Shown: positions 26,887-35,625, counted from the stretch's first letter. The stretch is 64,000 nucleotides of DNA from Acholeplasma granularum ATCC 19168 (GCF_000526235.1 NZ_JAFR01000011.1:47672-111671), one strand, 5' to 3'. Notes: generated from the letters alone by a model not told the origin. Numbers and translations: made by a program.

Positions 26887-29190
26887 ATGAAAAAAATAAA
26901 TAAATTAGTCATTTTAATATTATCAATAATTTTAAGCCTATCAACAGCCGTTGGTGTTTATGCATGGTTTACTTTACAATCAACAAATGAAGCACTTGAT
27001 CTTAATATACGAAGTACAGAACTATTTGCTGCAAGTGCAAGAATTGATTATAATGGTCAAGCAATAGACTATAATAATGCAAGATATGAATCTCAAGAAT
27101 TAGCAATCTCATTTAACTTAAATGAAATATCAGGTGCTACATTTAATTTAAATTTAAAAGCTATTATTACCGCATATAAAAATATAAATATTAGAATGAA
27201 AGTAACTGAATTATGGACAGTTACATCTCAAAATGGTAACATAACAAGAATTTATAGTCCAAATATTTTTACTTGGAACTATGCAACACCAAATAATCTA
27301 GATTCTCATAAATACTATTATCATCCAAGTACTATATATAAAAATGACATACCTTTTTCAGTTGACTTTGTAAATAATGCAACAATTAATACAACCAATT
27401 TAAACGCCTTAAAAAATCTAAATACCAATAATAATACATATAAGGGTACCATTACCGTAAAAATTAGTATGATCATTTCAGCAATACAAGCAAATCGTTC
27501 TGATTTATGGAGTGTTTCTAATCCAAATCACACCACCCAACAATTAGCACTTTCTGCACAAGAAACAAGATATCCCATAAAGGTAAATTTTAATGGTGTT
27601 TCTAATCCACAATTCTTACGTGGTATTTATATAGAGTTTAAATCTACAACTCAACACTTTAGTTACCTTTATCATGAAAGACAAACACCTTTACTATCAC
27701 GTGTTTTAATACCTCCAGGCACATATAATGTAACAATTAATCTTGTTAAACACTTAAGATTTACAGTAAGTTTAGTAAGTGGAACAATTACTATTAATAT
27801 AGATTATCAACCAGTTATTAATGAAACCTCTTGGGCATTTGAAGATACATTATATGCACCATCAGTAATTCCTAATTGGCAAGAAAACACAGCTTATTCA
27901 AAAGGTGATATTGTGTACTATGATGATGCTATTGATGGTGGCATAAATGCTGGATACTATGAAGCAATTCAAAATGTTGCAGCCTCATCTAGTCATATTC
28001 CAGATAGAATTCCTTGGGGTTGGAAAATATTATCAATCATTTATAACTCTTCAAGAAGTTATGTAAAAGGTGAAATTATTTACTATACAGATAATAGATT
28101 TTATATGGCAAAACAAAGTGTACCCGCAAATACGCCTCCCCCACTTGATTGGGCATGGCAACCACTAGGTAGTGAGTTTATAAGAGGGAAAACATTTGTA
28201 AATGGAAAATATACGTATACGAATATAAACGATGTAATCGTATATTATATAGCTTATGCTACTTTTGAAGCATGGAGTGATTATCCTGAAAGTTATCAAT
28301 CTTTTAAAAAGATAAATTATAGTTTTGATACATTTAATTATAATAAATATGGTGTTGGAGAATATGTTGAATATCAAGGAAATCACTACCGTATTATAGC
28401 GAGTGTTACAAATGGTACAAATCCATTAAGTTCTCCTACAATATTTAGAAGAATTAGTTATGATTATTCAAATAGAGCATATGTTCAAAATTCGATTGTT
28501 AGACATAATGGTAATTATTATATTGCTAATACGGCAATTTCATCAGGTCAAACACCTGGTGTAAGTCCAAACTGGACTTTAATTGGTTCACCTACTCCAT
28601 ATGATCCAGAATCAAATTACAATCGTTATCAGGGAGTAACTTATAACGGTAAAAGATATTTTTGGAATGGTCTTACATCAACTACAGGAACTAATCCAGA
28701 TACAAATAACAATTGGTGGTATGTTGGTGAAGAGTGGCACCCTAATAATATCTATGAACAAGATAGTATAGTTTCCTATCAAAATAGATATTACACCCTA
28801 AGAGGTGGCAACTCTAGAAACCAAGCACCAGGAGTTGCAGGTTTATGGCAACCACTTTCTCTTGAATGGTCTAAAACTGGTGAATACTATAATAGTGGCT
28901 CAGCCATAAGTGTTGTATTGTATAAGGGAGCCTATTATAAATGGTCAAGAACAGTACCAGCTAATATAACTAATAATGGTATTCCTGGTGAATATGATAG
29001 TGGTTGGAATGAACTTACAGATTTCTGGATTCCAAATAACACATATGTCAAAGGTGATTTTGTAAGATATGATGGTTCATTTTGGGAATTACTCTCAAAT
29101 ACTAGTCCTACAGGTCAATCAGGTGTACCAGGAATAGATTTTAATGTTTGGAAGGAACATCCAATTATTTGGGACCCTAATAGAAATTAA
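26887..29190 (+). CDS. Large exported protein with carbohydrate-binding-like repeats
   Basis: 767 residues. Signal peptide ends LSTAVGVYAWFTLQSTNEALD. Residues 30-320 form an N-terminal beta-rich domain related to the other exported proteins. From about residue 330 to the end come seven or eight repeats of 45-55 residues, each with an aromatic-rich pattern like NTAYSKGDIVYYDG..YYEA...W, close to the type V/XII carbohydrate-binding module (CBM5/12) consensus. There is no catalytic domain and no C-terminal anchor. It looks like the tip or coat adhesin of the surface structure, binding glycans of a host, plant surface or microbial wall. It is the last gene of the cluster and ends at a bidirectional terminator. 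Confidence 0.75.
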   Translation: MKKINKLVILILSIILSLSTAVGVYAWFTLQSTNEALDLNIRSTELFAASARIDYNGQAIDYNNARYESQELAISFNLNEISGATFNLNLKAIITAYKNINIRMKVTELWTVTSQNGNITRIYSPNIFTWNYATPNNLDSHKYYYHPSTIYKNDIPFSVDFVNNATINTTNLNALKNLNTNNNTYKGTITVKISMIISAIQANRSDLWSVSNPNHTTQQLALSAQETRYPIKVNFNGVSNPQFLRGIYIEFKSTTQHFSYLYHERQTPLLSRVLIPPGTYNVTINLVKHLRFTVSLVSGTITINIDYQPVINETSWAFEDTLYAPSVIPNWQENTAYSKGDIVYYDDAIDGGINAGYYEAIQNVAASSSHIPDRIPWGWKILSIIYNSSRSYVKGEIIYYTDNRFYMAKQSVPANTPPPLDWAWQPLGSEFIRGKTFVNGKYTYTNINDVIVYYIAYATFEAWSDYPESYQSFKKINYSFDTFNYNKYGVGEYVEYQGNHYRIIASVTNGTNPLSSPTIFRRISYDYSNRAYVQNSIVRHNGNYYIANTAISSGQTPGVSPNWTLIGSPTPYDPESNYNRYQGVTYNGKRYFWNGLTSTTGTNPDTNNNWWYVGEEWHPNNIYEQDSIVSYQNRYYTLRGGNSRNQAPGVAGLWQPLSLEWSKTGEYYNSGSAISVVLYKGAYYKWSRTVPANITNNGIPGEYDSGWNELTDFWIPNNTYVKGDFVRYDGSFWELLSNTSPTGQSGVPGIDFNVWKEHPIIWDPNRN

Positions 29191-29193
29191 AAA

Positions 29194-29228
29194 AACCCGA
29201 TTAGACAAAATATGTCTAATCGGGTTTT
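29194..29228. terminator. Bidirectional rho-independent terminator
   Basis: Stem AACCCGATTAGACA (29194-29207) with TGTCTAATCGGGTT (29213-29226). A-run on the left and T-run on the right let it serve both the exported-protein operon and the convergent metQ gene. Confidence 0.92.
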
Positions 29229-29235
29229 ATATATA

Positions 29236-30042
29236 TTAGAATGCTGGTGTTGCTGCCCAACCATAGTTTTCTTCTAACCAAGTTCTTACCTTACTACTTG
29301 TTAAGTATGAAATAAATATTTGAATTCTAGGATCTTCTAAATCATCTTTTCTAACTACAAAACTTATTGCATAAGTCATTGTAAGTTCATTTAATTCCTC
29401 ATATGCTAATACTTCGGAATCATCCATTAACTGATTATTAGTATCTCTTGCATAAGTTGGATACATTATGGCTAATTTAGCACCATCAGAGTGATATGCA
29501 TTTGATGTTGTTCCTAATGATTTAGGTTTAAATACTAAATTTTTTGGATTTTCTATAATATCCTCTAGTGTTGCAGTTACAGTGATTCTTTCTTTTAATG
29601 TAATAAGCCCTAGACTATCAAGTAATATTAGAGCACGAGGCAGATTAACTTCATCCTCAGGAATATAAATTGTTGTACCATTTGTTATTTCATCAATTGA
29701 ATTAAATACACTTGAATATAGTGCGAATTTAGAATGATATAATCTTTGAGCTACCACTAATTCTGAATTATTTGATTTATTAAAGAATTCCATAAAATAT
29801 TGATGTTGAATTAAATTACCATCAATTTCCTTGTTTTTAAGTGGAGTATTTAATACATTATAATCCATTTGTACCTGCTCAACTTCAATGCCTTCATTTT
29901 TTAAATCTTCGCTAATTAAATCTACAATCTCTGGCATCGGATAAAAATTTACTCCAATTTTTAATGTAGATGCCTCTGACTTACATCCAACTAATAAAAT
30001 AATTAAGAATGTTGTAGTAAGTAATAATAATGTTTTTTTCAT
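29236..30042 (-). CDS. metQ: MetQ/NlpA-family substrate-binding lipoprotein
   Basis: 268 residues with a lipoprotein signal peptide: basic start, hydrophobic run and lipobox LLVGC. The mature domain has the NlpA signature (IGVNFYPMPEIVDL; IDGNLIQHQYFMEFFN). It captures methionine, probably also D-methionine or short peptides, for the ABC transporter encoded upstream. Ligand residues cannot be assigned with certainty. It is the last gene of metN-metI-metQ, starting one base after metI. GAGG lies eight bases before the ATG. Confidence 0.88.
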   Translation of the reverse strand: MKKTLLLLTTTFLIILLVGCKSEASTLKIGVNFYPMPEIVDLISEDLKNEGIEVEQVQMDYNVLNTPLKNKEIDGNLIQHQYFMEFFNKSNNSELVVAQRLYHSKFALYSSVFNSIDEITNGTTIYIPEDEVNLPRALILLDSLGLITLKERITVTATLEDIIENPKNLVFKPKSLGTTSNAYHSDGAKLAIMYPTYARDTNNQLMDDSEVLAYEELNELTMTYAISFVVRKDDLEDPRIQIFISYLTSSKVRTWLEENYGWAATPAF

Positions 30043-30043
30043 T

Positions 30044-30724
30044 TTAATGTCCTCTTTTCTTTTTGTTTAAATAATTTGAAAAAATATTACCGAGTATTTG
30101 AATCACTTGAACAATAAATATCATGATGATTGTGGATGCCCACATTAGACTGTTTCCAACTGGTGAATAATATCCAATTTGAATTGCAGTATAACCTAGA
30201 CCCCCTCCACCAATAATATATACAACAGATGAGTAAGCTAGTAAACTGACAAGTGAAGAAGTAAATGCTAAGATTAAAGATGATCTTGCTTCAACAAAAA
30301 TAAAATCTTTAAATAATTGGAATTTAGTAGCAGCTAGTGAACGAGTTAAATCATAAATTTGAGGGTTTATATCAATAACTGCTTGTTCAACTAATCGTGA
30401 TACAGTCGCAATACCTATAATACTTAAAGCGATGATAGATGGTATAAAACCTATACTAGTACCAAATATATTAAATGAAAATGGAATAATTATAACCATC
30501 AGTAAAACAAATGGAATCGATCTTATAATACTTACTAAACTTGATAATATATATATTAGATATCTATTTTTAGTAAATATTTTCTTTTCATATAGTGCGA
30601 GTGTTATTCCAATAACTAAACCAATTGGTATTGAAATGATTGCACTTACAAATAATAAATTAAATGTTTCAAAAACAGCCTCACTTAATTTACTAATATC
30701 AGTTGTATTTAACATATGTATCAT
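30044..30724 (-). CDS. metI: MetI-type ABC transporter permease
   Basis: 226 residues with five hydrophobic helices, as in MetI. The EAA motif (VEQAVIDINPQIYDLTRSLAATKFQLFKDFIF region, about residues 118-150) forms the coupling helix to the ATPase. It overlaps metN by four bases (ATGA), so the two subunits are made in step. Two copies form the pore of the methionine importer. Length is typical (about 217 residues in E. coli). Confidence 0.88.
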   Translation of the reverse strand: MIHMLNTTDISKLSEAVFETFNLLFVSAIISIPIGLVIGITLALYEKKIFTKNRYLIYILSSLVSIIRSIPFVLLMVIIIPFSFNIFGTSIGFIPSIIALSIIGIATVSRLVEQAVIDINPQIYDLTRSLAATKFQLFKDFIFVEARSSLILAFTSSLVSLLAYSSVVYIIGGGGLGYTAIQIGYYSPVGNSLMWASTIIMIFIVQVIQILGNIFSNYLNKKKRGH

Positions 30725-31452
30725 AAGTTATCACTCCAAATTCCATCATAACCTAATGATAAATTATCTGTATTTACAATTTTTCCGATTCGTTTGACTT
30801 TGTTATCTTCTATTAAAAGCACTCTATTACATAAATACTTTATAACATTTAACTGGTGTGATACAAGTATAATTGTTGGTTTAAATTCCTTATGAATCTT
30901 TTTTATTAATGTTAAAATCTCAAATGCAGTTTCTTCATCTAATGCGGATGTTGGTTCGTCTAAAAAAAGTAGTTTAGGGTTTGTTATTAATGCTCTAGCA
31001 ATACTAATTCTTTGTGCCTCACCACCTGATAAGGTAATAGGATAGTCATTTGCTTTACTTTCTAAACCTACATATTTAAGCATTTTAAGCGCCTTGTTTT
31101 TTCTTTCGTCTTTTGATACGCCACGTAGTTTAAGCGGAAGTGCGATATTATCTAAAACATTTAAGTTATATAGTAAACTAAAATTTTGATAAATATAAGA
31201 TGTTTCTTTTATAAGTTCATTTAAACTTTTATGACTTAATGAAGTAACATTAGAACCAAATAAAGTATATGAACCACTATCAGGTAATATTTGAAGTGAT
31301 AGGATTTTTAATAAAGTAGATTTACCAACTCCTGATTTTCCAATAATACCAAAAATCTCACCTTGATCAATTCTAAGAGAAATATCCTCAAGTGCGCGAA
31401 CAATGTTATTTTTTGATTTATAATGTTTAGATAAGTTTTTTAATTCTATCAT
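30721..31452 (-). CDS. metN: MetN-type ABC transporter ATP-binding protein, short form
   Basis: 243 residues. Walker A GKSGVGKST, signature LSGGEAQRISIARAL, Walker B LLFLDEPTSALDE and the switch histidine in LVSHQLNVIK are intact. E. coli MetN is about 100 residues longer because of a C-terminal NIL/ACT-like domain that senses cytoplasmic methionine and shuts the transporter; this domain is absent here. The upstream spacer is shared with a divergent gene and contains a perfect inverted repeat. Substrate assignment rests on the MetI and MetQ partners. Confidence 0.87.
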   Translation of the reverse strand: MIELKNLSKHYKSKNNIVRALEDISLRIDQGEIFGIIGKSGVGKSTLLKILSLQILPDSGSYTLFGSNVTSLSHKSLNELIKETSYIYQNFSLLYNLNVLDNIALPLKLRGVSKDERKNKALKMLKYVGLESKANDYPITLSGGEAQRISIARALITNPKLLFLDEPTSALDEETAFEILTLIKKIHKEFKPTIILVSHQLNVIKYLCNRVLLIEDNKVKRIGKIVNTDNLSLGYDGIWSDNL

Positions 31453-31518
31453 ATAAATTTTCCTTTTTTAGTATCGTATTAATTATAAATATAAAACAAT
31501 AATAATCACTATATATTG

Positions 31519-31547
31519 CTTATTTTACGAAAAAGTCGTAAAATAAG
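31519..31547. promoter_or_regulatory. Perfect 12-bp palindrome between divergent genes
   Basis: CTTATTTTACGA (31519-31530) and TCGTAAAATAAG (31536-31547), separated by AAAAG. No T-run follows on either strand, so it is not a terminator. It sits 67 bases upstream of metN and 51 upstream of the ATPase gene. It is a good candidate operator, or an RNA stem in either leader. Confidence 0.55.
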
Positions 31548-31597
31548 ATGTATATTATATATAATATTTTAAATTAACATGTAAAGTTGAGAAATAA

Positions 31598-32806
31598 ATG
31601 ATAAAAAGAATCGTTATTAATAACTATAAATCAATCCAAAAGGAATTAAACATCGAACTTGATAATCATCAAACGTTTTTAGGTTTATTTGGTCCAACAG
31701 GTTCTGGTAAAACGACCATTATGGAAGCAATATATAAATTTAAAGAAGTTTTTTTTGGTGGTATGCGTGCTATTGATAAAATATTTGATCATGAAAATGT
31801 TTACTATAGGTTTGACTTTCTAATAAAAAATGAAACATTTACTTATGAAGTCAATCTAAACTATGAAAGAAACGAGATTATTTTAGAAAAACTAACCTCA
31901 CTCAAATTGAATCATAGATACACTTACTTTATAAGAGATCAGTACGATATTACACTATCAAATAGTTTAGAAAAACTATTTACTAAAGATGACTATGAAA
32001 GATTTAAAATATATTTATACGATTTAAAATATGACAGACGTGAATTTATATTAAGTCATATGAGAATAAAGGATTTTACGGAATCAAAGAAATCAAAAGT
32101 ATTAGAAAAAATAGTATCTTTAATTAAAAACATTCATATATTTAATCAAAATGATGATATTAAGTTTTTTTTAGACATGGATGATTCTCATTACCTAAAA
32201 GTTATTCAAATCTTAAAAAAATTAGAACCAACTATAAAATTTATTAATTATAAGACAATCTTACTTGATGACTTAAGATTTAATTTAAACAGACATAGAT
32301 ATGATCACCTAATTGATGAATTCAGAAATCATGTTATAAAATCAGATGATGAAAGTTTTTTTATTGAATGTTACAATCAATTCTATAAATTAAATGGTAG
32401 AGATTTTAATGATTTAGTTATAAAGACTGTTGATGTTCATTTTATTGATGGAAAAGTCATTTCACTTAATGATTTATCAAAAGGTTTAAAACGTTTAATT
32501 ATACTAGTGATGCTACTTTTTAGACCGCTTAAAAATGATTTATTCATCATTGATGATTTTAATTTAAATATGGATTATCACTTAACCTATAAACTCATTG
32601 AACTTATTAAAAATGAATTTAAACAAAATAGTAGAAGACTCATATTTTCAACACATGATATGTTATTGTTTGATTCTAAAATATTTGATTTAAATGAAAT
32701 TACATACTTAAAAAAAGAAGATTCTACTTTAATTTATTATATGAATAAGTTAGGAATTAGAAAAGATAAAAAGTTACTAAATCTATATTTAGATAATTAT
32801 TTTTAA
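31598..32806 (+). CDS. AAA-15/21-type ATPase (ABC-like, SMC fold), function unknown
   Basis: 402 residues. The N-terminus INNYKSIQKELNIEL and the Walker A FGPTGSGKTTIMEAIYKF are those of ABC-ATPase-like proteins such as RecF, OLD and Abi ATPases. LSKGLKRLIILV is a weak signature motif, LFIIDDFNLNM is a Walker B with Asp in place of the catalytic Glu, and IFSTHDMLLFD gives the switch histidine. Many phage-defence ATPases have this form, but no nuclease or toxin domain is attached and no partner gene is near (convergent aldo/keto reductase downstream, divergent metN upstream). A lone gene of uncertain role. Confidence 0.65.
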   Translation: MIKRIVINNYKSIQKELNIELDNHQTFLGLFGPTGSGKTTIMEAIYKFKEVFFGGMRAIDKIFDHENVYYRFDFLIKNETFTYEVNLNYERNEIILEKLTSLKLNHRYTYFIRDQYDITLSNSLEKLFTKDDYERFKIYLYDLKYDRREFILSHMRIKDFTESKKSKVLEKIVSLIKNIHIFNQNDDIKFFLDMDDSHYLKVIQILKKLEPTIKFINYKTILLDDLRFNLNRHRYDHLIDEFRNHVIKSDDESFFIECYNQFYKLNGRDFNDLVIKTVDVHFIDGKVISLNDLSKGLKRLIILVMLLFRPLKNDLFIIDDFNLNMDYHLTYKLIELIKNEFKQNSRRLIFSTHDMLLFDSKIFDLNEITYLKKEDSTLIYYMNKLGIRKDKKLLNLYLDNYF

Positions 32807-32822
32807 TATACCTATAATAAAA

Positions 32823-32853
32823 ATGCCTGCAAACTATTTGAGTTTGCAGGCAT
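32823..32853. terminator. Bidirectional terminator between convergent genes
   Basis: Stem TGCCTGCAAACT (32824-32835) with AGTTTGCAGGCA (32841-32852), flanked by an A-rich left side and a T-containing right side. It partly abuts the 3' end of the aldo/keto reductase gene. Confidence 0.75.
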
Positions 32854-32857
32854 ATAT

Positions 32858-33850
32858 TTATCTAATAATTTCATCAATAAGTTTTAATTCTTCATCAGTA
32901 AAATGCATATTATTAAGCGCATTTAGATTTTCTTCTAGTTGTCTTAATTTTGATGTAGATATTAATGTAGATGTCATGAGTTCATTTCTGAGTGTCCAAA
33001 CAAGTGCCATTTGAGCAATCGTTTGACCTCTGTTTATTGCAATAACATCTAATTTTTTAAGTTTTTCAACAACATCAGGTGTGATGTTTTTTTCTTTAAA
33101 CCATAAAGAGTCTGGATTTTTAGCACGGGAATCTTCTGGAATACCTGTAATGTATTTATTAGTAAGTAGACCTTGAGAAAGTGCGGAGTAGCAAATTGTG
33201 CCACCACCTAAATTATGTTGTGTTTCTAATAGGTTATCATTTTCTATCCATCTATTGAGCATGGAGTAACTTGGTTGAGTAATGACGTATGGTACATTAA
33301 GTTGGTCTAGTATTTTATGTGCTTCAACTAGATCTTTTGAATTGTAGTTAGATAAACCTACATATAATGCTTTACCACTTTGTACGATATCTTTTAGGGC
33401 TATCATTGTTTCTTTTAAATTTGTATCATAATCTCTTCTATGATGATAGAAGATATCAACGTAAGGTATACCTAATCGTTTAAGTGATTGGTCAAGTGAT
33501 GAAATTAAGTATTTTCTTGAACCACCATCTTGATAAGGACCATCCCACATCTTATATCCTGCTTTTGTTGAAATAATGATTTCATCTCGGTATGGCATTA
33601 ATGCCTCTTTAAGTATTTTACCAAAGACTATTTCTGCATGTCCAGGTGGTGGACCATAGTTATTTGCTAGATCAAAGTGCGTAATACCGTGATCAAAAGC
33701 TTTTAATATCATTTCTTTGTTTAAGTCATAATCATTATGAATACCAAAGTTTTGCCATAGACCATATGATAGAACAGGTAAAACTAAACCGGAATTTCCA
33801 AGTCTACGATAAATCATCTTTTTATATCGATCTGGATTAGGTGTGTACAT
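32858..33850 (-). CDS. Aldo/keto reductase, YghZ/GprA type
   Basis: 330 residues. The family start MYTPNPDRYKKMIYRRLGNSG is that of YghZ-like (L-glyceraldehyde-3-phosphate reductase) enzymes. The catalytic tetrad can be read as Asp and Tyr in FDLANNYGPPPGHAE, Lys in ISTKAGYKMW and His in DIFYHHRRD. It reduces aldehydes such as methylglyoxal with NADPH. The gene stands just downstream of pepT with a 27-base gap and may be read with it. GAAAGG lies upstream of the ATG. Confidence 0.88.
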   Translation of the reverse strand: MYTPNPDRYKKMIYRRLGNSGLVLPVLSYGLWQNFGIHNDYDLNKEMILKAFDHGITHFDLANNYGPPPGHAEIVFGKILKEALMPYRDEIIISTKAGYKMWDGPYQDGGSRKYLISSLDQSLKRLGIPYVDIFYHHRRDYDTNLKETMIALKDIVQSGKALYVGLSNYNSKDLVEAHKILDQLNVPYVITQPSYSMLNRWIENDNLLETQHNLGGGTICYSALSQGLLTNKYITGIPEDSRAKNPDSLWFKEKNITPDVVEKLKKLDVIAINRGQTIAQMALVWTLRNELMTSTLISTSKLRQLEENLNALNNMHFTDEELKLIDEIIR

Positions 33851-33877
33851 ATACTTAAACTACCTTTCTTAAAATAT

Positions 33878-35095
33878 TTATAGTGTGACTTCGTTAATAA
33901 TATTTAAAATAACCTCAACTGCTTTTTCCATTTGATTGATACTTGCAAATTCTAATCTACCGTGAAAGTGATATGCACCCGTACCAAGGTTAGGACAAAT
34001 TAGTCCACCATAAGTTAACCTAGCACCATCCGTACCACCACGTATAGCTTCAAACTTTGGTGATAAACCTGCCTTTTTAGTTGCATTAACCGCATAATCA
34101 ATGACATACATATGTTCTTTAATAATTTCATACATATTAAGGTAAGATTCTTTAATTTCTAATTTAACTGCCTCATACCCATACTTTTCATTTAAATAAT
34201 TAGTAATTGCATTAAATGTTTCTTGTTGCTCTTTAAATTCTTTCATACTGTGGTTTCTAATAATGTATTTAGCATAAGCACTTTCTACATGACCAGCACT
34301 TTCAGTTAAGTGATTAAACCCTTCATATCCTTCTGTAATTGCAGGATCTAAAAACTTAGGTAACATTTGGTGAAACTCCATTTGAAGATGCAGTGCGTTA
34401 ACCATTTTATTTTTAGCACTACCTGGGTGTATAGATTTACCCATAAATTCTACTTTTGCTGCTGCAGCATTAAAGTTTTCATATTCAATACCACCAACTT
34501 CACTACCATCCATGGTATATGCAAAGTCAGCTTTAAACCAATCATAATTAAAACGGTCTGCACCTTTACCGATTTCCTCATCAGGTGTAAAACAAATATA
34601 AATATCGCCATGGCGAATCGTTTTGTCATCGGTTAATCTGTGAGCCATTTCCATGATTTCAGCAACACCAGCTTTATCATCTGCACCTAATAATGTATTA
34701 CCATCAGTAACGATAATATCATCACCAATCACCTTTTTTAGTGCAGGGTATTGATCTGGATGCATTTGATATGTTTCATTTAAGATAATTGTTGAACCAT
34801 TATAGTTTTTAATGATACCAGGATTAACATTATTACCTGGTGCATCAAATGATGTATCAACATGTGCAATAAAACCAATTGCTGGAACTTTTTTATCAAT
34901 ATTTGATGGAATAAGTGAATAAACATAACCATCTTTGTCTAAAAACGCATCAAGCCCCATGGATTGTAATTCTTCAACTAATAGTTTAGATAAATCTAAT
35001 TGTTTAAGTGTTGAAGGAAATGTCTCCGAATCTGGATTTGATTGTGTATCTATTTTTACGTAACGTATAAATCTTTCTAGTAGTCTATTTTTCAT
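33878..35095 (-). CDS. pepT: Peptidase T (tripeptide aminopeptidase)
   Basis: 405 residues. Zinc ligands and catalytic residues of the M20B family are visible: HVDTS(F)D, GADDKAG, TPDEEIG with the general base, MDGSEVGG, and the C-terminal GTGAYHFHGRLEF. The ATG at 35095 is chosen because AAGGAAGGT lies seven bases before it and because MKNRLLERFIRYVKIDTQS matches the family start; a longer frame adds 25 residues of hydrophobic, unsupported sequence. PepT releases the N-terminal residue of tripeptides, complementing PepF. Confidence 0.93.
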   Translation of the reverse strand: MKNRLLERFIRYVKIDTQSNPDSETFPSTLKQLDLSKLLVEELQSMGLDAFLDKDGYVYSLIPSNIDKKVPAIGFIAHVDTSFDAPGNNVNPGIIKNYNGSTIILNETYQMHPDQYPALKKVIGDDIIVTDGNTLLGADDKAGVAEIMEMAHRLTDDKTIRHGDIYICFTPDEEIGKGADRFNYDWFKADFAYTMDGSEVGGIEYENFNAAAAKVEFMGKSIHPGSAKNKMVNALHLQMEFHQMLPKFLDPAITEGYEGFNHLTESAGHVESAYAKYIIRNHSMKEFKEQQETFNAITNYLNEKYGYEAVKLEIKESYLNMYEIIKEHMYVIDYAVNATKKAGLSPKFEAIRGGTDGARLTYGGLICPNLGTGAYHFHGRLEFASINQMEKAVEVILNIINEVTL

Positions 35096-35202
35096 ATCTT
35101 TACCTTCCTTTATATATATTATACAAAAAATAGAAACTAATTGTTTGAAATTAATTATTTTAATAATCAAATTAATATTTTTAATTTTTTAATGTAAAAC
35201 GA

Positions 35203-35231
35203 TTGACATTATTAAAATCATATAATAAAAT
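35203..35231 (+). promoter_or_regulatory. Sigma-70 promoter of the DUF2089/YvlB-like cluster
   Basis: TTGACA (35203-35208), 17 bases, TAAAAT (35226-35231), the same box types as the riboswitch promoters. A TATAAT at 35221 is too close to the -35 to be used. Confidence 0.65.
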
Positions 35232-35271
35232 TAATGTGTAAATTAAAAATATTAAGAATTTAGGTAAAAAA

Positions 35272-35610
35272 ATGAAACAAAATAAAATACTTAATAAAAT
35301 ATATCAAGGTAAACTTGAAGTAAGCGAAGCGTATAACCTATTATTTACTAAAAAGATTCAAAAGGTGAAAAAAAGCAGATTTGTAAAATTAAGTATTTGG
35401 ATAAACGAAAATAAATTTATATCAGGATTTGTTAAAATGTTTACTATCTTTCCAATTCATGTATCACTACTTAAACTAATTTTAAATAAATCAAATCAAT
35501 TAGGTGATGATAATCTAACCAAAGAAGATATCATCAAACTTATAAGTGTTAAAGGTATAAGTATTAAAGTTATTACAAACGATGTAAAAATAAATATAAA
35601 AACGATTTAA
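35272..35610 (+). CDS. Small protein with N-terminal SHOCT-like segment, unknown function
   Basis: 112 residues. The N-terminal 25 residues (ILNKIYQGKLEVSEAYNLLF) follow the SHOCT-like pattern (hxxhxxGchoxeEAhxhL) also seen at the C-terminus of the next protein and at the N-terminus of the third one. The centre (about 40-68) is basic and amphipathic, with a KFISGFVKMFTIFPIHVSLLKLIL stretch that may touch the membrane. The C-terminus has a KVITNDVKINIKT strand. It is the first of three genes that share these parts and lies 15 bases ahead of the DUF2089 gene. Confidence 0.6.
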   Translation: MKQNKILNKIYQGKLEVSEAYNLLFTKKIQKVKKSRFVKLSIWINENKFISGFVKMFTIFPIHVSLLKLILNKSNQLGDDNLTKEDIIKLISVKGISIKVITNDVKINIKTI

Positions 35611-35625
35611 AAGGAGAGTTTAAAA

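Noticed and set aside
32823..33014. Short plus-strand frame across the terminator and the end of the aldo/keto reductase gene
   Set aside because: It is antisense to a clear gene and starts inside a terminator stem.
33878..35170. Longer pepT reading frame starting at 35170
   Set aside because: The extra 25 residues are hydrophobic, unlike the family, and lack a ribosome binding site; ATG 35095 has AAGGAAGG ahead of it.
35203..35226. TTGACA with TATAAT at 35221 as promoter
   Set aside because: The spacer is only 12 bases. TAAAAT at 35226 gives the normal 17 bases.
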